64,000 nucleotides of DNA from Pseudoscleropodium purum (GCA_963969395.1 OZ017799.1:22694501-22758500); one strand, 5' to 3'; numbered from the stretch's first letter, positions 1 to 13,150 are shown. The notes: a model not told the origin generated them from the sequence alone. Program-made: numbers and translations.

Positions 1-870
1 TATAAGTTCGTAGTTTACCTCAAAATACAAGACAGAGTTGTGCAAACCATCGATAAACTTCATTTCCCTTCTTTCCAGAAAATTTATCCGGTTCCGCTAC
101 CTTAGATTCCTTGGGTTCAATGTTTGATTCCGCACACCTCCCTCCTAGTATCCCTCCACTATTGGATATAGGAGAGACAACCGGTTGTGGTCCCTGCATT
201 GCTCTACTCGAAATCTCTTGCATCAAATGAGGAATTGCGGCTTGGAAAACACTTTGAATTTATTGTTGGATGAAGGCCACCCACTTCGACCCCACCCCAT
301 CTGCCATCAATTCTTCCCCTGGGTTGACCACCCGTGGTTCTTAATCCATCGAAGGATATTAGGTTTACAAATTAAATAATCATACAAAATCCCTCCTTGC
401 AACAGCCGCGGGTCAATGTCATCAATGCAGCTTCAACTTAGGAATCCAAATTAGAGCATGGACTTTAAGTAACTTGACATTATGTTACGGATCGATTCAA
501 CAAGGAAGTTGATGCTCTACTTGGATTGCATTCAAAGTAAATCAATACTAAATTACAACTAAATTACAACAATGACAAGAAGAATCAAACTTACACATTG
601 TGGTGAAATCATCTTATCTTCATTGAGCAAAATGTCAATTGAGGGATAACCCTCCTCTCATGATTATTAAAGACAAGGGAGAGACCAACTAACCCTAACT
701 GTTACAACCGTTCACTTGTTACGAACGGGTTCTTAACATCAGTGTGCTTTCTTTCATTTGTAGCCATGGTTTAGTGAGGTGGGCCTTGGTGGATGCTATT
801 GTCGTTTAGGAGTAGCAACCGGGATAGCAAAAGGGTGAATAAGCTTGAACCTCGACTTTACCTTTGATCT
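1..870. other. no supported gene
   Basis: Only short overlapping frames on both strands, with no domain or splice pattern I recognise. AT-rich intergenic sequence. Confidence 0.4.
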
Positions 871-878
871 GTGCAAGC

Positions 879-1286
879 CAGGGTTGATAAGACGGTCGGA
901 CGTCTGGGACGTCCGGATGTGGACGTTGTGTCCGCAACGTCCATCGGGACCGCCCCGTCCGCCTGTCCCCCCATTTGCCCTATCCGTTTCGACCGCCCTG
1001 TTTTAGCTTTTACATAAATAGTGATATACAACTCTATTGAATCACAATTGCAATATAAGAAAATCAAAATCAAAATGACTTCACTCTCAATCTCTCATTG
1101 GTGAAAACAATCAAATCAAAACAAAAAACCCAAAACGGGTTTTCTAAGCCGCCCCGCCCGTCCGCCCTGCCCCGCCTGTCCGCCTTCCGACGGTGAGAGG
1201 GACGTTGCATCCGCTGGCGTCTGTGAGGACGGACGTCCGGGTTATGGACGCTATTTTGGGGCGGACGTACTAATTTGTCAACCCTG
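879..1286. mobile_element. non-autonomous hAT-type miniature element (MITE)
   Basis: A 408-bp element begins CAGGGTTGA and ends TCAACCCTG, the CAGGG-type terminus typical of hAT transposons. It is bounded by near-identical 8-bp direct repeats (871-878 gtgcaagc, 1287-1294 gtgcaagt), the duplication length hAT transposases make. The two arms are unusually GC- and CpG-rich (gacgtccg, ccgcccc motifs) around an AT-rich core, in contrast to the surrounding DNA. It has no coding capacity. The assignment rests on termini plus target duplication. The outer 9 bp pair exactly; further inward the pairing becomes imperfect. Confidence 0.82.
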
Positions 1287-1294
1287 GTGCAAGT

Positions 1295-3620
1295 TGGTAG
1301 TTTGTGATTCTTTTCGTAAGTTTCTCAGTGGCGTTTTGATATTTATTGGATCGCCAGCATGTAATATTTTTGATGGATTTGAGTAATGGAACATTCATAT
1401 GTTTGGAGTGAGAATTCTTGTTTCATCAATTTTGGATGCTCGTCTTTTTATTCCTGGATGTTTTGTAGGGAACATAGCCTTGCTGTATTTGTTGTGCTAG
1501 TTTAGGTGAAGAGTGATGCAGTTGGATTGGAGATGGGGATTGTTGCACCATGCCTCGCCAGTATTGTAGCTCTCTTGAAATAGATGAGAAGCAAATGCGC
1601 AGCATCTCGCAAACCATTCATAAACCCCGAGTACGGTAGTAGAGGTGACTACCTTGAATCATATATTGTTTGTTCAACCTCAAAATGAACGAAGGATTAG
1701 GTTAATTAATTTGATTAGTCGAATTTATACCAACAAAATCAGTGAAGAGTATTGCATGTGTGGGTAAGAAATGTGACGAAAGAAAGTTTTCATATGACTA
1801 TAGAACAATGCTAAATTTTTTTATGGGACCCAGTTATATCGCTTTATCAAATGAGTGGTGGTGCAAAATTAGTGTATAAAATTGGTATAGTTCAATAATA
1901 TTCTAATATTTAAGCCTGCACTAATTTAAACATTTTACAAAGAATGTCATGTGGGCAAATAATTGTTGCACATAGAGTAAGTGATATGAGATGTTTGTGT
2001 CCCTTCAACTAACTTTTAGTGATTTTAATATAGAATCTTAGTTACCGTACGCAGTGGTCGAGGTTGGCATTCTTTGATGAATAATTAATAATAGTTGGCA
2101 AATGTGATTTGACAAATGTTTGAATATAGAAAGATTCTCTTTATTTTCCAATACATTTTTCAAAGAAAAATATCCCCAAAATTCCGGCATCTGTTTTTAG
2201 AAAGATGAAACACCGTACCCTGACCACCGGGTACGGTATTCATATAACTTATTCTGCATTGCAGTTACCAGGCCAGCTTCGTGCCCAACTTCCAGTCCAA
2301 TGGCAAGTGTGGCTAAGGTACAGAAAGTGCACATTGGCAAGGGTGGTGTGAGATGTGTTCTGACCTTGGTTTCCTAAGTTAATGCAATTGGCCCCGCCTC
2401 ATTTGTGCAGAAAAAACTCCAAAAAACTCTTGCTAGACTAGCTCGCACTTGCTTGACTATCGGTACCACGTTGTACCACGTCTACTGTTCAGTACTGCGC
2501 GTACCAGTCCGATCAGAGCCGGGTAAACAGGGATACTGTTGAAAGTAAGTGGACGTAACTCCCGAAACGCTCACCTCATATGGACAATTGGACATGGCAT
2601 AATGTCACTCCGGGTCCCAGTGTACTGCGCTACTTTTGAGGTTCCACTTGGACATGGGAATCTCCCCCTCCCCTAGAACCCTAAACCCTTCATACCCTAT
2701 TCTGGATAAGCATATCCGTGGAGAAAATTCCAGTTTTTGAAGGGACTGGATGTCCAACAGTCACCTCAACAGGTGTGACTCATAGCATTTGCCACTCGCA
2801 ATCAAGTTCACCAATACGATGATTGTAACTGCCCCCTTCAGTTCTCTCAACACAAAACCACAGCTAATAAAAGCAAATGGTACCAGAATTCAGCCAGAAT
2901 TCCCGATGGGTGAAGCAAGCGATATCTCCGCCAAGTCTCACTCCGCATGGCCCCAAGTGCAGACGGCATTAGCGATGTTCTTCATTTAAGAGCTCATGGT
3001 GAAAAGAAACAAGGCCTTCAACAACAAGAAGAGAGGTTTTTTGGCTTCGGATTCAACAGATTGAAGATTCACTGGCTTCTGGATAGTGTGCATTCTCCAA
3101 AATGTGAGAAATTATGTAAGAATGAGACTTGAATCCTGACTTTCTTAAGTTTTTCAATGAATGCACCTATATCTTACTTTTCCTCTTACAACATAAAATT
3201 AAAAAAAACAGGATTTGATTTGGAGTAGTTGAATTTCTTCTTTCTCACTAACAAGTCTCAATCTAGTGTACTCCAGGAGCTACAACAAGTGATTGATGTT
3301 CGGGACTCCTCCAAATTTCTTGAACGTCATCAAACTTGTGAAAGCAAAAGATGGAGTATCTTGGATACCTTGATTCTTCTTTGAATTAGGAATGCGCCCT
3401 AGATGTTAGGATCAGAATCTTATGATTCCAAAAGATTCATAAACATGTAAGCCAATGGTGCAATTACAATTCAATTGGTAAAACAACATGGAAGATATAA
3501 ATCTGCAATTCCTGCGTTTCAAAGTTCACACAGAAAACATTCTACAACTCAAACCAACTCCAGAAAGTTGGTGCTTCGCCAATGTTTACGCTTTACAAGC
3601 AACCGAAATAATCATTATCA
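1295..3620. other. intergenic, no supported gene
   Basis: Short ORFs at 2789-2989 and 2947-3132 overlap each other and show no family signature. A small hairpin (CCGTACCC/GGGTACGG) lies near 2214-2236. Some of this may be promoter or untranslated sequence for the ORF beginning at 3621, but no TATA box or start site could be fixed. Confidence 0.35.
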
Positions 3621-4511
3621 ATGGCAAATTGTGACTCGCCTTTCAGTTTCTGGAGTCCCACAGTAAGTCCTCGTAAGCCAGTCCAATACGAATGCAACAA
3701 TACCAGCTTCGCTCGGATTGTTGACCGAACGCAATCAAATTCCAAAACTCCTTTCCCTCTCGACAGGCCACCTTCATACACGTGCACCTCCACCAAAAAC
3801 TCCAATGACTCCACCACCATAGACTCCGATAGAAAGGAGTCCTGTTGTCAACGTGCACAACCCAAAACATCATCTCTTCGGGTTCCCGCAGGAGGCGGCT
3901 TCAAGGGCGTCACTCACAAACACAAAGTGATTCTCATGAAGAGCTTGGCCAAGCCCGGGGAAGGTTTGGTCACCACCAAGTATGGTCAAACCTGCCACGA
4001 CTGTGAGAGATACGAAGCAGACAAAGCTAAACCCATTGAGAAGTTGATTGCAGACACGAGGAAAAATGCTAAGCTTAGTGCAGAGTGTGAGTCCCATGCG
4101 AAAGAGAAGGAAGCGAATTATTCGAAATCCAAGGGGCATTTGAAGGGTGAGGAGAAGGAGAAGGTTTCTACGCCTCCTGCTGATATTTGTTGCATGGAAG
4201 ATTGCGTGGGAAAAAGGGTTTATAATAAAGCAAGTTTGAAGAAGAAGCAGGTCCCCACTGCAGCTCGTCTCATGGATTGGCCTTGGTACTGGTCGAGGTA
4301 CTTCCCTTCTGCAGCTTCACGAGTTGCCAAAAGGATCATCCAAGCCAAGGTGGATGCTGAGAATGCCAAACTACATCCTCAACCTGTTGCAGAATTTGAA
4401 GTTTGTTTTCTTCCATCCCCACCGAAATCTGTTGCAGAAAAACCAGCTGAAAAAACTCCTGAAAGATCTGCACTTGGTGAGATTAACTTCGATGTTCGGA
4501 GTTGTGTTTGA
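3621..4511 (+). CDS. unrecognised 296-residue basic, lysine-rich protein
   Basis: One uninterrupted ORF of 296 codons, far longer than chance in this AT-rich DNA, so probably a real single-exon gene or a large terminal exon. I do not recognise a family. The N-terminal ~80 residues are rich in Ser, Thr and Pro and look disordered. Residues ~85-190 are Lys/Glu-rich with several Cys (TCHDCE, ICCMEDC). A compact aromatic patch, MDWPWYWSRYFP, lies at about residues 221-232 and is followed by an Ala/Lys helix-like stretch. The C-terminal ~40 residues are Pro/Lys/Glu-rich (KPAEKTPERSALGEI). No signal peptide or membrane segment is seen. The start is the first ATG of the open frame; an upstream exon cannot be excluded. 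The next gene-like sequence, a prolyl-tRNA synthetase relic, is on the opposite strand about 0.8 kb downstream. Confidence 0.5.
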   Translation: MANCDSPFSFWSPTVSPRKPVQYECNNTSFARIVDRTQSNSKTPFPLDRPPSYTCTSTKNSNDSTTIDSDRKESCCQRAQPKTSSLRVPAGGGFKGVTHKHKVILMKSLAKPGEGLVTTKYGQTCHDCERYEADKAKPIEKLIADTRKNAKLSAECESHAKEKEANYSKSKGHLKGEEKEKVSTPPADICCMEDCVGKRVYNKASLKKKQVPTAARLMDWPWYWSRYFPSAASRVAKRIIQAKVDAENAKLHPQPVAEFEVCFLPSPPKSVAEKPAEKTPERSALGEINFDVRSCV

Positions 4512-5269
4512 TCACAGCATTTTGATGTCCTTGGAGACCAAATACACAAACTATGCAAGGTCATTGCACCGAATTGTGACCTGTTTCAAATACACAAACT
4601 TTGTAAGGTAACTGCACCTAGCTGGGATCTGTCTCTAAAACTGACCCCAACAAAGTCTTACCTGATTTTCATTCATGAGAGTCTAGGGTCAATCTTGGGA
4701 TCACTTGCTTTCAAACCTGTGACAATTCACAGTTTATTTATACGGTGTCAAAAAAATGCATGCTAAGAATATCTAGAATCCTTTTTTACTAGCAACAAGA
4801 GCAAGTAGAGGCAAAATATTTAGCCCTGTCACAAATTGAATTTTCAACTAATAGGCCAAGAGGGAATGAGAAATTGAGATCATGCACGTGAAGCAAGTCT
4901 CTACACTAAAAAGTAGACATTGACAGTCGACTGCAAGAGCTCTTCTACAATAGTGGTTTCTTTACGATTTTGTCTTAAATTGTGTGTGAAATTTTTTTTT
5001 TGCATTTGAAGCCTCACAACACAATGACATTCTTTTTGTGTAACGCTATGATAGTCTAAATCATAGTTTAAATCATGGTGCAAATTTGGATGATGAATGA
5101 ATTCAAATATGTCCCATGTGTATAATAAACTTGGATTTTTCATCCATTCAATTTTAAAAGATTCTTGTAAGATTTTACAACTTCAGACCTCAAACTGCAG
5201 CGAAGAGCTTGAAAACAGCAACTTTCATTGTCCAAGTGTTTCCATACCAACAAATCTATTGCCAAATGG

Positions 5270-6589
5270 AAAGTGTAGCCGAAACTCCCCACTTCATCAC
5301 ACCAAGGTGCAACGACCATCTTTTTATTACTCAAAGCAACCAGGAAACCATCCTAGTCGTCACTTTGTCAGCGATTGCAATGCAGGAGTTCCTCTCTTGC
5401 TGAGCACTTCCCGAGATCTCTTTCTGCATTATGCACAACATCCCCCTGATTTTCTCAGCTAAGTCAGCCATGGGAACATCTTGAGAATGACCCTGTGTTT
5501 TGTCATCTAAGTCTCGGCGAACTACTCAAACCTGCAATATTCTAGTGAGCAGAAATCTCCTTGCTCCCGATGCCACTGTTGAAACACGCACTTGCCAGCA
5601 AGAAAGAAACAGTGAAGGATAGAAACGGGCACAAATGAATTAGCACTAACTTGCATCTTTACAAAATTTCTGGGACCAATCTCGATTCTCAAGGCTACGC
5701 ATTGCAGGATTGTAGTTCGATCTCCCGAGGCGTCATCTTTCACTCTGAAACCTGATTGTTGCAACTGTCGCGTAACTCTCAAACATTCTTTGGAGGGATC
5801 AATTTCCTTTGAAGCCAGTGGAATAATCTGGATAGGCGCTACAGACTCTTTTGCTGGGCGTTGAACCAGGCCTTTGTTGTCTCCATGCACCATCACCATA
5901 GCTCCTATCTGCAACCAGGAAACACCAGGGCAAGAATATTAGAGGATACAGAATTCAAATTACGAAAATATTGATTACACTGAAAGAAATTGAGGTTGAT
6001 ATTAATTTGATCACATAATTCCTACCCTTGAAATATATGTCGAAGATCTTAGCGTTTAGCTTTTTCCGAACAGTGTGACGTAGCCCCTTGCACACCACGC
6101 CCTGTGGCAGGAATGAACCCTTGCGTATTAGAATGACGTGATTAAGCAAAGCAAGGATTTCAAATGTAGTCACATGTCTGAAACGTCGCGTTGGTCTCTG
6201 GATGTGCAGACAGGCAACCAGATGAATAAAAGTGGGCCTGACTCGGCACTGTAAGAAATGTTCTGAAAGCCTTAATTTAAAAGGTTACCTCTACAGAGGT
6301 GGTACTTCTCGACCTCACCTTTAACACTCTCGATGGCTGGAACGGCTAGAACTAGCTCCTCATAAACCCATTGATGTAGCTCCAGAACCTCATGCACAAA
6401 TCAATATATAAGTTCACCATCATGAAAGGGTTTTAAAAGAAATAAAAAAAATCACAACTCAACTATAAATTCATGGAAAGGTTGTCTCTCTGCAATTCGG
6501 ATTGAGATGAAAGTGATCAACCTCTATGTCTGCTTCCTCTTTGTGGCGAACGCAGTATGACTTTTTCTTGCCACAAAAAGTCACGACTC
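5270..6589 (-). pseudogene. cytosolic-type prolyl-tRNA synthetase, 5'-truncated and frameshifted
   Basis: Minus-strand pieces follow the order of plant cytosolic ProRS. Exon ~6522-6589 has RDFLWQE and then, after a frame change, HTAFATKREADIE. Exon 6289-6388 has VLELHQWVYEEL. Exon ~6026-6122 has FIPATGRGVQGATSH and, after a frame change, AKIFDIYF. Exon 5651-5908 opens IGAMVMVHGDNKGLV and includes VAPIQ and ALRIEIGPR from the anticodon-binding domain. The last piece, ~5290-5496, has MADLAEKIRGML and, after another shift, KKMVVAPWCDE from the C-terminal zinc-like domain. Several splice borders are still recognisable (for example ttgcag before IGAMV, donor gtagga after IYFKG). At least three frameshifts, loss of the PGWKF-type segment and absence of everything upstream of class II motif 2 argue that it is dead. 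Retained introns show it arose by DNA duplication, not retroposition. Confidence 0.78.
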
Positions 6590-6998
6590 CTGCATGATGA
6601 AGCGAAATATTCGCATGAGATTTGCCAGTTCTATTTCCGAACTTCATTGAAACAATTTTTTTATCAGATCATCGAGGAAAAGACTCTGAAAATGTAAACC
6701 AACCTATTGCTGACTATTGGTTTCTCAATACAAGGAGGCTATTTCCTACCAGTGATGACTTCCTTGATATGCATGGCTAATTGAGACCTTGTGTGATCAA
6801 CAAGTAAGAAATGCTTTGGAATTCAATTGTCGACGATGCTCTGAATTCAAATCTTCTAACCGAAATCCCAACTGATGAAAGAGGTGGGGTGCTTGAACTT
6901 CCAGCTCATCAAATTGCACTATTAGTTGATTTTGATTGAAAGATCTCGATGACCACGAATCCATTTTGTGAAAACAGGGTACTTGACTGTTTGACTAG

Positions 6999-7277
6999 AT
7001 GGGCGAAAAGCAACGGGCTATGCCAGATCGGACTCCCCAGACTTTGTCACCCTGGCAACCTGTTCTATGCAAACATATTAAGCTAGCTAGAGATGTATGG
7101 ATCAAAGCAAACTCAATGATCATGAACGAAATGAGGGCTCTTGAGATTGATGCCCTAAGGTTTAGAAACTCAAAGAGTCGGTCTAAGTACCTCAGGGACA
7201 AAGCCTTCAATGTGCTCTTAACTTCCTCCTTTGTCAAAGCCTTGTCCGAAACAATCAAAGGAAAGTACGAATTTTAA
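6999..7277 (+). CDS. possible exon or small hypothetical protein, 92 residues
   Basis: A short open frame with protein-like composition: a basic, helix-forming stretch (residues ~28-66) rich in Arg, Lys and Leu, then LLTSSFVKALSETIKG. It is preceded by an acceptor-like gaaaacag at ~6971-6978. I recognise no family, and no partner exon was found on either side. It could be an exon of a decayed gene or a chance ORF. Confidence 0.22.
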   Translation: MGEKQRAMPDRTPQTLSPWQPVLCKHIKLARDVWIKANSMIMNEMRALEIDALRFRNSKSRSKYLRDKAFNVLLTSSFVKALSETIKGKYEF

Positions 7278-9160
7278 ACACCCATCTTCCTGATCTCTTG
7301 TCCAGAAATTCTTGCAACCCACCCACCCCCACCCCATTGTCGATATCAAATTCGACACCGAAAATGCAGTCTAAAATCCAACTTGGGATCGTCCTAATTC
7401 CTAAAAGACCAAGACTTCATGTTTCACAAAACAATCATGTCCTGAAATTAATAGAATTCATGTGTGGTCAAATTTTATACCACTACTCAAAATTGGTTTG
7501 AAAACATGAGTCCCAACTTGGGCTTCTTGGTCCGCAGGGCTCTTGCTCATTATCTGGAAGGATTCCCAAATGGAATACGACCAGGGCCGAAAAATGTAAC
7601 AGCTAGACTGCATGATTTGTCCTAATAACAGTGAGGGGGGAAATTAGCATCATCAGTCAATTAGTATCACCCCAAATTTTTGTGGAAATTGATCAATACA
7701 AAACAGGACTATATTTCAAACTGAGTACGCTAATTCAATTCCAAAGAGTGTGACGTTGGTAGTCAAGGTAATTGATGTCATAAGCACAATAATTAAGATA
7801 AATTAAGATGAATCGGTGAAGCCTGCGATGTCATTAAGTTGTACTTGATCATTTTACCTCGCACCACCATCCAGTGGACGGCATATACATGTAAGAAAAC
7901 TAACTTGCGGCCTTTTCCAACAGCCCGATTGGAGCGCATGCAATTGGGCTTGAAATTGCTTGCATGGATTCCGATTGACTGTGATCTCTGGCACAAGAAC
8001 ACCGATCTCATGCAGGAGAAGCCCCAAATCATATACAGACAGTGACAAATTCTTATTCCATTTGAAGGACTCCGTCGATCGATCTTGAAAAGTTCTCCGA
8101 GGACATAGCGTACGTTAGGGGAGACAGAAGTGGGCTACCCTTGCGTACCATCCCACCCTGACTCTCCGGGCCTCCTGCTTGGGTTTCTCCGCCATGGCTA
8201 CCACCGAACCACATCACCAAAAGATTGCTGAGCTGAACTTAAATTACCAGTTACCACCAAATTCCCCTTTGATTCTCCTTCAATATCTGAAGTCTGTACA
8301 AAGGGGGGTATCTTACTGTACTGTACTGTACTTAAAGGCTGATCAGAGTATCGGTCAAGGCATTCCAAACAGTTCCACACTTGCACAGGAAGTTTCATAT
8401 GTGTCAAAAAAAGCAGAAAAAAACTTGCACACGAAGGAAGCCAAGAGACTGACTTTGAAGGAGTGGGTCTGTGTATAAAGTCAGACAGTCTCTGACAAGA
8501 AAACTCCCCCTGACCAACATCACAGACAACCTAAAGTGACAGACACCTCAATTGCTGCAATTGGGGATGACTAAGATAAAAAGAGACTTTATTTTGGCCC
8601 ATTTATAATAAATCTGAAAATTTTAGGTAGGTTGGGAAGGAGGGCTTTTATTTTCCATTTTTTATGAAGTGCCTAAGTGACAATGTAAAATGTTACGATG
8701 GTGCTTCAAAAGCCATTCATTCACATATTGGATACATATTGGATAGAAAATATCACATTAGCATACATCACAAATTCATAATTTTGTTTTCATCCACAAT
8801 TTGTCAAATTCATCCACACTTATTTGTTGTTTTTAGCCTAAACATCAAGATAACACCCCTCAATTCTACAATGTTGAAAGTGTGAAAAGGCATGAATTTT
8901 ATATTCTCTTATTCATTTGCTATTCCTATATTTTTACATGAACTTGTTGATATTATAAATCTCTTTATAATCATAAATACATTGGTTGCCTAGGTGGTGT
9001 GATGACAAAGAAACACTTTAAGCAAATCAATATATTTACATTGATTTATTGTGCCAATTTAAAAAATAGATGTTAAAAACTTTATACAATTATTTTTCAA
9101 AAGTTTTTTTTGGTTAAAGAAAACACAATTTATGAAGGAATGTTCATTCTTCTAGTATCT
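7278..9160. other. intergenic, no supported gene
   Basis: Overlapping short ORFs on both strands at 7793-8048 and 8179-8478, with no conserved motif. A run of tgtactgtactgtac lies at ~8315-8330. From about 8.6 kb the sequence becomes strongly AT-rich. Confidence 0.35.
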
Positions 9161-9164
9161 ATTT

Positions 9165-9179
9165 GGGGGGGGGGGGGGG
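9165..9179 (+). repeat. poly-G tract
   Basis: A run of 15 G followed by a short GA repeat, isolated in AT-rich DNA. Confidence 0.9.
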
Positions 9180-9189
9180 AGAGAGACAA

Positions 9190-12100
9190 TTTAAATCAAA
9201 TATTTAGCATGAAATTAGCATGAATTGACAACTTTGATAGCTAGGTGGTCTAGGTATGGTAGTAATGAAAAAAGAACTAATACATCTTCTAAATGAACCT
9301 AAAATAATTGGAAATAAGACATAATGAAAAGACATTCTTCTAAAAGATTTGAAGTAAACTAGGGACAAACTAAATAGGGAGTTAAGAAGAAAAATCAATT
9401 TACAATCATTAAGAAGTTCTTTGCAACATTTAATTTATTTGACTTAAATACTTCTTTATTTATAAAATTGAGTACTTTAATGCAAATTTTCAACTACAAG
9501 TTCTAAGGATATTTCTACAATTACAACAAGATTATAGATTGTTATTCTAAATATCAAATTTCCATTTGACAAATAACTTTTACTATATTTTTTCCACGAG
9601 TGTTTTTATGATACTCCATACTTCAAAGACTTAATTTATCAAGTTTGTTTCTTTGCAAAAGAATTCAATATTTAAAAAATTATAATTATTTCAATTCCTT
9701 TTCGAACAATGAAGTAATTACAACTTTTGAAAAACATATAATTTGATGGCATAGTGCACTTTAGTTGAGACCAATTAGACCCTCAAGGCTCATCTTCTTT
9801 ATGACTTGGAAGTAGACTCTTGAGAGTTGAACTTATGTAAACTTACTATAATATGGATTTAATCTTGGGTTGTAGCAAGAAAGATAAGTCGTTTTTTGTA
9901 GTGTTTTGCCAAAACTAGATTTTAAACATTGTATACTACGAGTATATTATAGCGGAATAATCTAAGTGTTCATCGAAAAAATCAATTATTAAAAGTATTG
10001 AAACAATGAGTACAATGAACCACTTGTAAGTATTGAAACAATACTATTTGAAAAAAGAATAGTAGAGATAGTAGACAGTTTGTTACAAAAAATAAATACA
10101 ACAAGGTATAAATTAATAATAAATAGAAAATTGTGAACCAAAAAAACAAAAATTTGGCAATTTTTTTAAGACTTGATGGTGATTAGATTTCACCAATAGA
10201 AGTCAAAATCATCTTCAATGTTTAGAAATACATGCACCAAGGAGCCCTATTTGCACAAATGTGGAGGATACAAAATAATGTTTTTTTTAAAATGATCCTT
10301 GGTAGGCATATGTCCAACTATAGTGGGAATAGACTACATAAATTTAAGCTCTATATCATTAATTTTAGATACTCTCCAATGCTAAAATCCTGAACTTCAA
10401 AGTGTGACAAATTAGAAAAATTGAATTTTAAATATAATTTTTTTAAATTAAAAATAAAGGATATAATTGCAATTAAGTTAGCCATCTCTAATACAAAAAA
10501 TTGAAGTTCATTGGCTTTATGCTTCAAAAGTTATAGTAGATGATAACTTAGATACTCTGAATGTAATGCAAAATAGTACAAAATACCAATCTTTCTTGTA
10601 ATCACTCTTCTACCTTCTATTCAATTATTCTAATTCTAATTCTCATTCTTGAGGCTAGAATCAAATTATTAAATCAATAATTGAAAAAATAAATTTTAAT
10701 GGAGCATGCCTTATCAAGAGAAAAAATTTGATTTATTCAATTGATTGTAGAAGCTAATTCAAAAAGAAGTAGTAGATAATGAAAGCTTAATTTGTACTAG
10801 TCACATAACCAGTGACCAAAGATTTAAAATAAATGATAAATGACAAAGTACCCTATATGTTTTTTTCTCAAGTAATATGCAATTCAAATACATATTATAT
10901 GCAAGAGATATGAGCATTAAAATCCCCTTCAAAGTTAACTTTTATTTTTATTCTTATATAGAATTTAAAATATATAATTATATTAGATTTATGGAAATAA
11001 ATACAAATATATTTAAATAGACTCTATTATAGTGTATTATAAAAGGAGTATTATAGAACTCTTGTATGGATGTTTATGTAAAAATAAATTGTTATTTTTC
11101 CAAACAACCTTGGATTCACAAATAAACTATATTAATAGGATTATTTTTCACTTTGCATAATTTTTCGTTTGTCTTGAAAATATTCATCTATTTATAAAGA
11201 ACCTTAACTAGATGACTACTAATTTTACCCCCCCAATCGAAATATAAAGCTAAAATTGAATAAGAAAATTTTCCTTTAAGATTGCATAGTTACCAATATA
11301 ATTTTTTAAATAGAAAAATCTTCATCTCGCATATGTATTCAAAATGATTTTCTTTTGAGTCAACATAGGAATCATAGATAAGTGTACTTTTGGTATTACT
11401 ACCTAATTTGAGTCCTTGTTACAAAAGGATTCATCTAAAATAATACTATACTAAACAATTAGGTTTGGCAAAAAATAATTTAAAAAATAGATGACAAAAA
11501 TTGTGGGATATTATTTGTTCTAAAAAAAATTATGTTTGAGAAAGAAACAAATCTTTGTATTTTTAGGCATATGTTAAATCACATTTGTTAACTTAAATTA
11601 ATTATTTGCTAAGGACTGCTTAAGCATAAATAATAGGTACAACAGTGTAATGAACATTCTTTAGAAAGTAGAATTACTTAAAGCTTTGTCCCAAGTTTTT
11701 AGCTAATTTGGAAAAGACATAGAACACGCTTAAGGTAGTAACACCTAACTGCAACACTTTTCATTCTCCTACACCTTAAAAATGACCTTGAATAAACATT
11801 ATCAAGACTCAAAACCACCACCACTTCTGAAAAGTCAACCAATGAGAAGTGAAGAGTTTTTTAAAGCAAACAATGAAACTATGAAAGTTGGGATGTTTTG
11901 TGCTTCAAAAGTGAGAGGTGTCCATTCAAGGTGAGTTTAGTGTTGTTAAGTATAGCCTCTCCTATGTTTTCAACTTTGGAAATTTATAAAATATTATTAG
12001 AGTGTCAAAATTAAAAAATGATTTGGGTTGCATTTTTCTTGAGTTTGTTAATAACCTCATCATCTTCTTTGGGTCATTTGACTTTTAAAAGAATGTAACT

Positions 12101-13150
12101 TAAAAAAGTATTTCTTTTAGGTCTTACCTATATTACTTTATTATTTACCACAAATGAACAAATTTGGAATTGAATGAGGCACCTTGATTTAGCTAGGAAC
12201 AGATGCTAAATACAAAATTAACTAGTATAGAGTGAATGCATAGTACAATCAACTTGTTTTTGTCTCTTGGTGTACTTGATGGGCAACTTTTGAGATTTAA
12301 AAAAAATCATTGACAAAAGTACAAGATTAATTTTAGAAAAAAACACTTTTATGATGTTTATAAATTTTCTCTTGAGATATCATTACCGAAAATTTCAAAA
12401 AATGGTGAATGTATTTTTACAAATACATTTGATATTTAGATTCTTTATGGACATTGTATGTCTTGGTGGAAGAATTGCACCCAAAATTTCTTAAAAAAGA
12501 GGGTTGTTGATGTATTTGTGAGCTATAATTATTTTTTAATATTCAAATTTCTAAAAATAAAAATGAAACTCCAAGAAAATGAGTGCTTTTAGACATTTTT
12601 TTGTTTATATATGAATTATTATGTATTTATAGTTTATTAGATTGGATTACAAATCACATTTATGTTTGTTGTACTCTAGGTTTTTATTGAATGAAATAAT
12701 TTGATGATATTTCTCTGGAATGAAATTGTCACAGATTTTGTCTTAGGAATTGTGAAACTATATATTTAATATAATAGATTTCAATTATCCTCTATTACTT
12801 AAAACTTCTTTTATTTTTGAAAAAAATCCTTTTTTTTAAAATTAAAATAATAATATTAATTAATTAATTAATTTATTTATTTATTTATTTATATATATAT
12901 TTTCTTGCATATTTTGTAATTTAATAAATTAGCATCTATCTTGTATTCTAAGATTGGCACAAATATTAGTAATTATCCTCCCTAGCATCTCAAATTATAT
13001 TGACAAGTATTAGTAAAAGAATTGATGCATCTCCAGATTAGCTTGGCACAAGATCCATGTGAGCCACGAAATTGTAAGAACAACTTGGATGACCACCTTA
13101 CTTATTTTCATTATATTTTAAAGTTGCCCATTTTTTAATATATATTTTTT
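9190..13150. other. AT-rich desert without genes
   Basis: About 4 kb of AT-rich DNA with no ORF worth reporting and no transposon domain recognised by eye. Probably old, decayed repeats. Confidence 0.45.
12847..12900 (+). repeat. AT-type microsatellite (TTAA, TTTA, TA)
   Basis: A compound run: TAAT/TTAA units, then TTTA units, then TA units. Confidence 0.85.

Noticed and set aside
7793..8048. Opposite-strand ORFs of 64-79 residues
   Set aside because: A weak resemblance of the minus-strand frame to a bacterial export protein was judged coincidental in a plant nuclear context.
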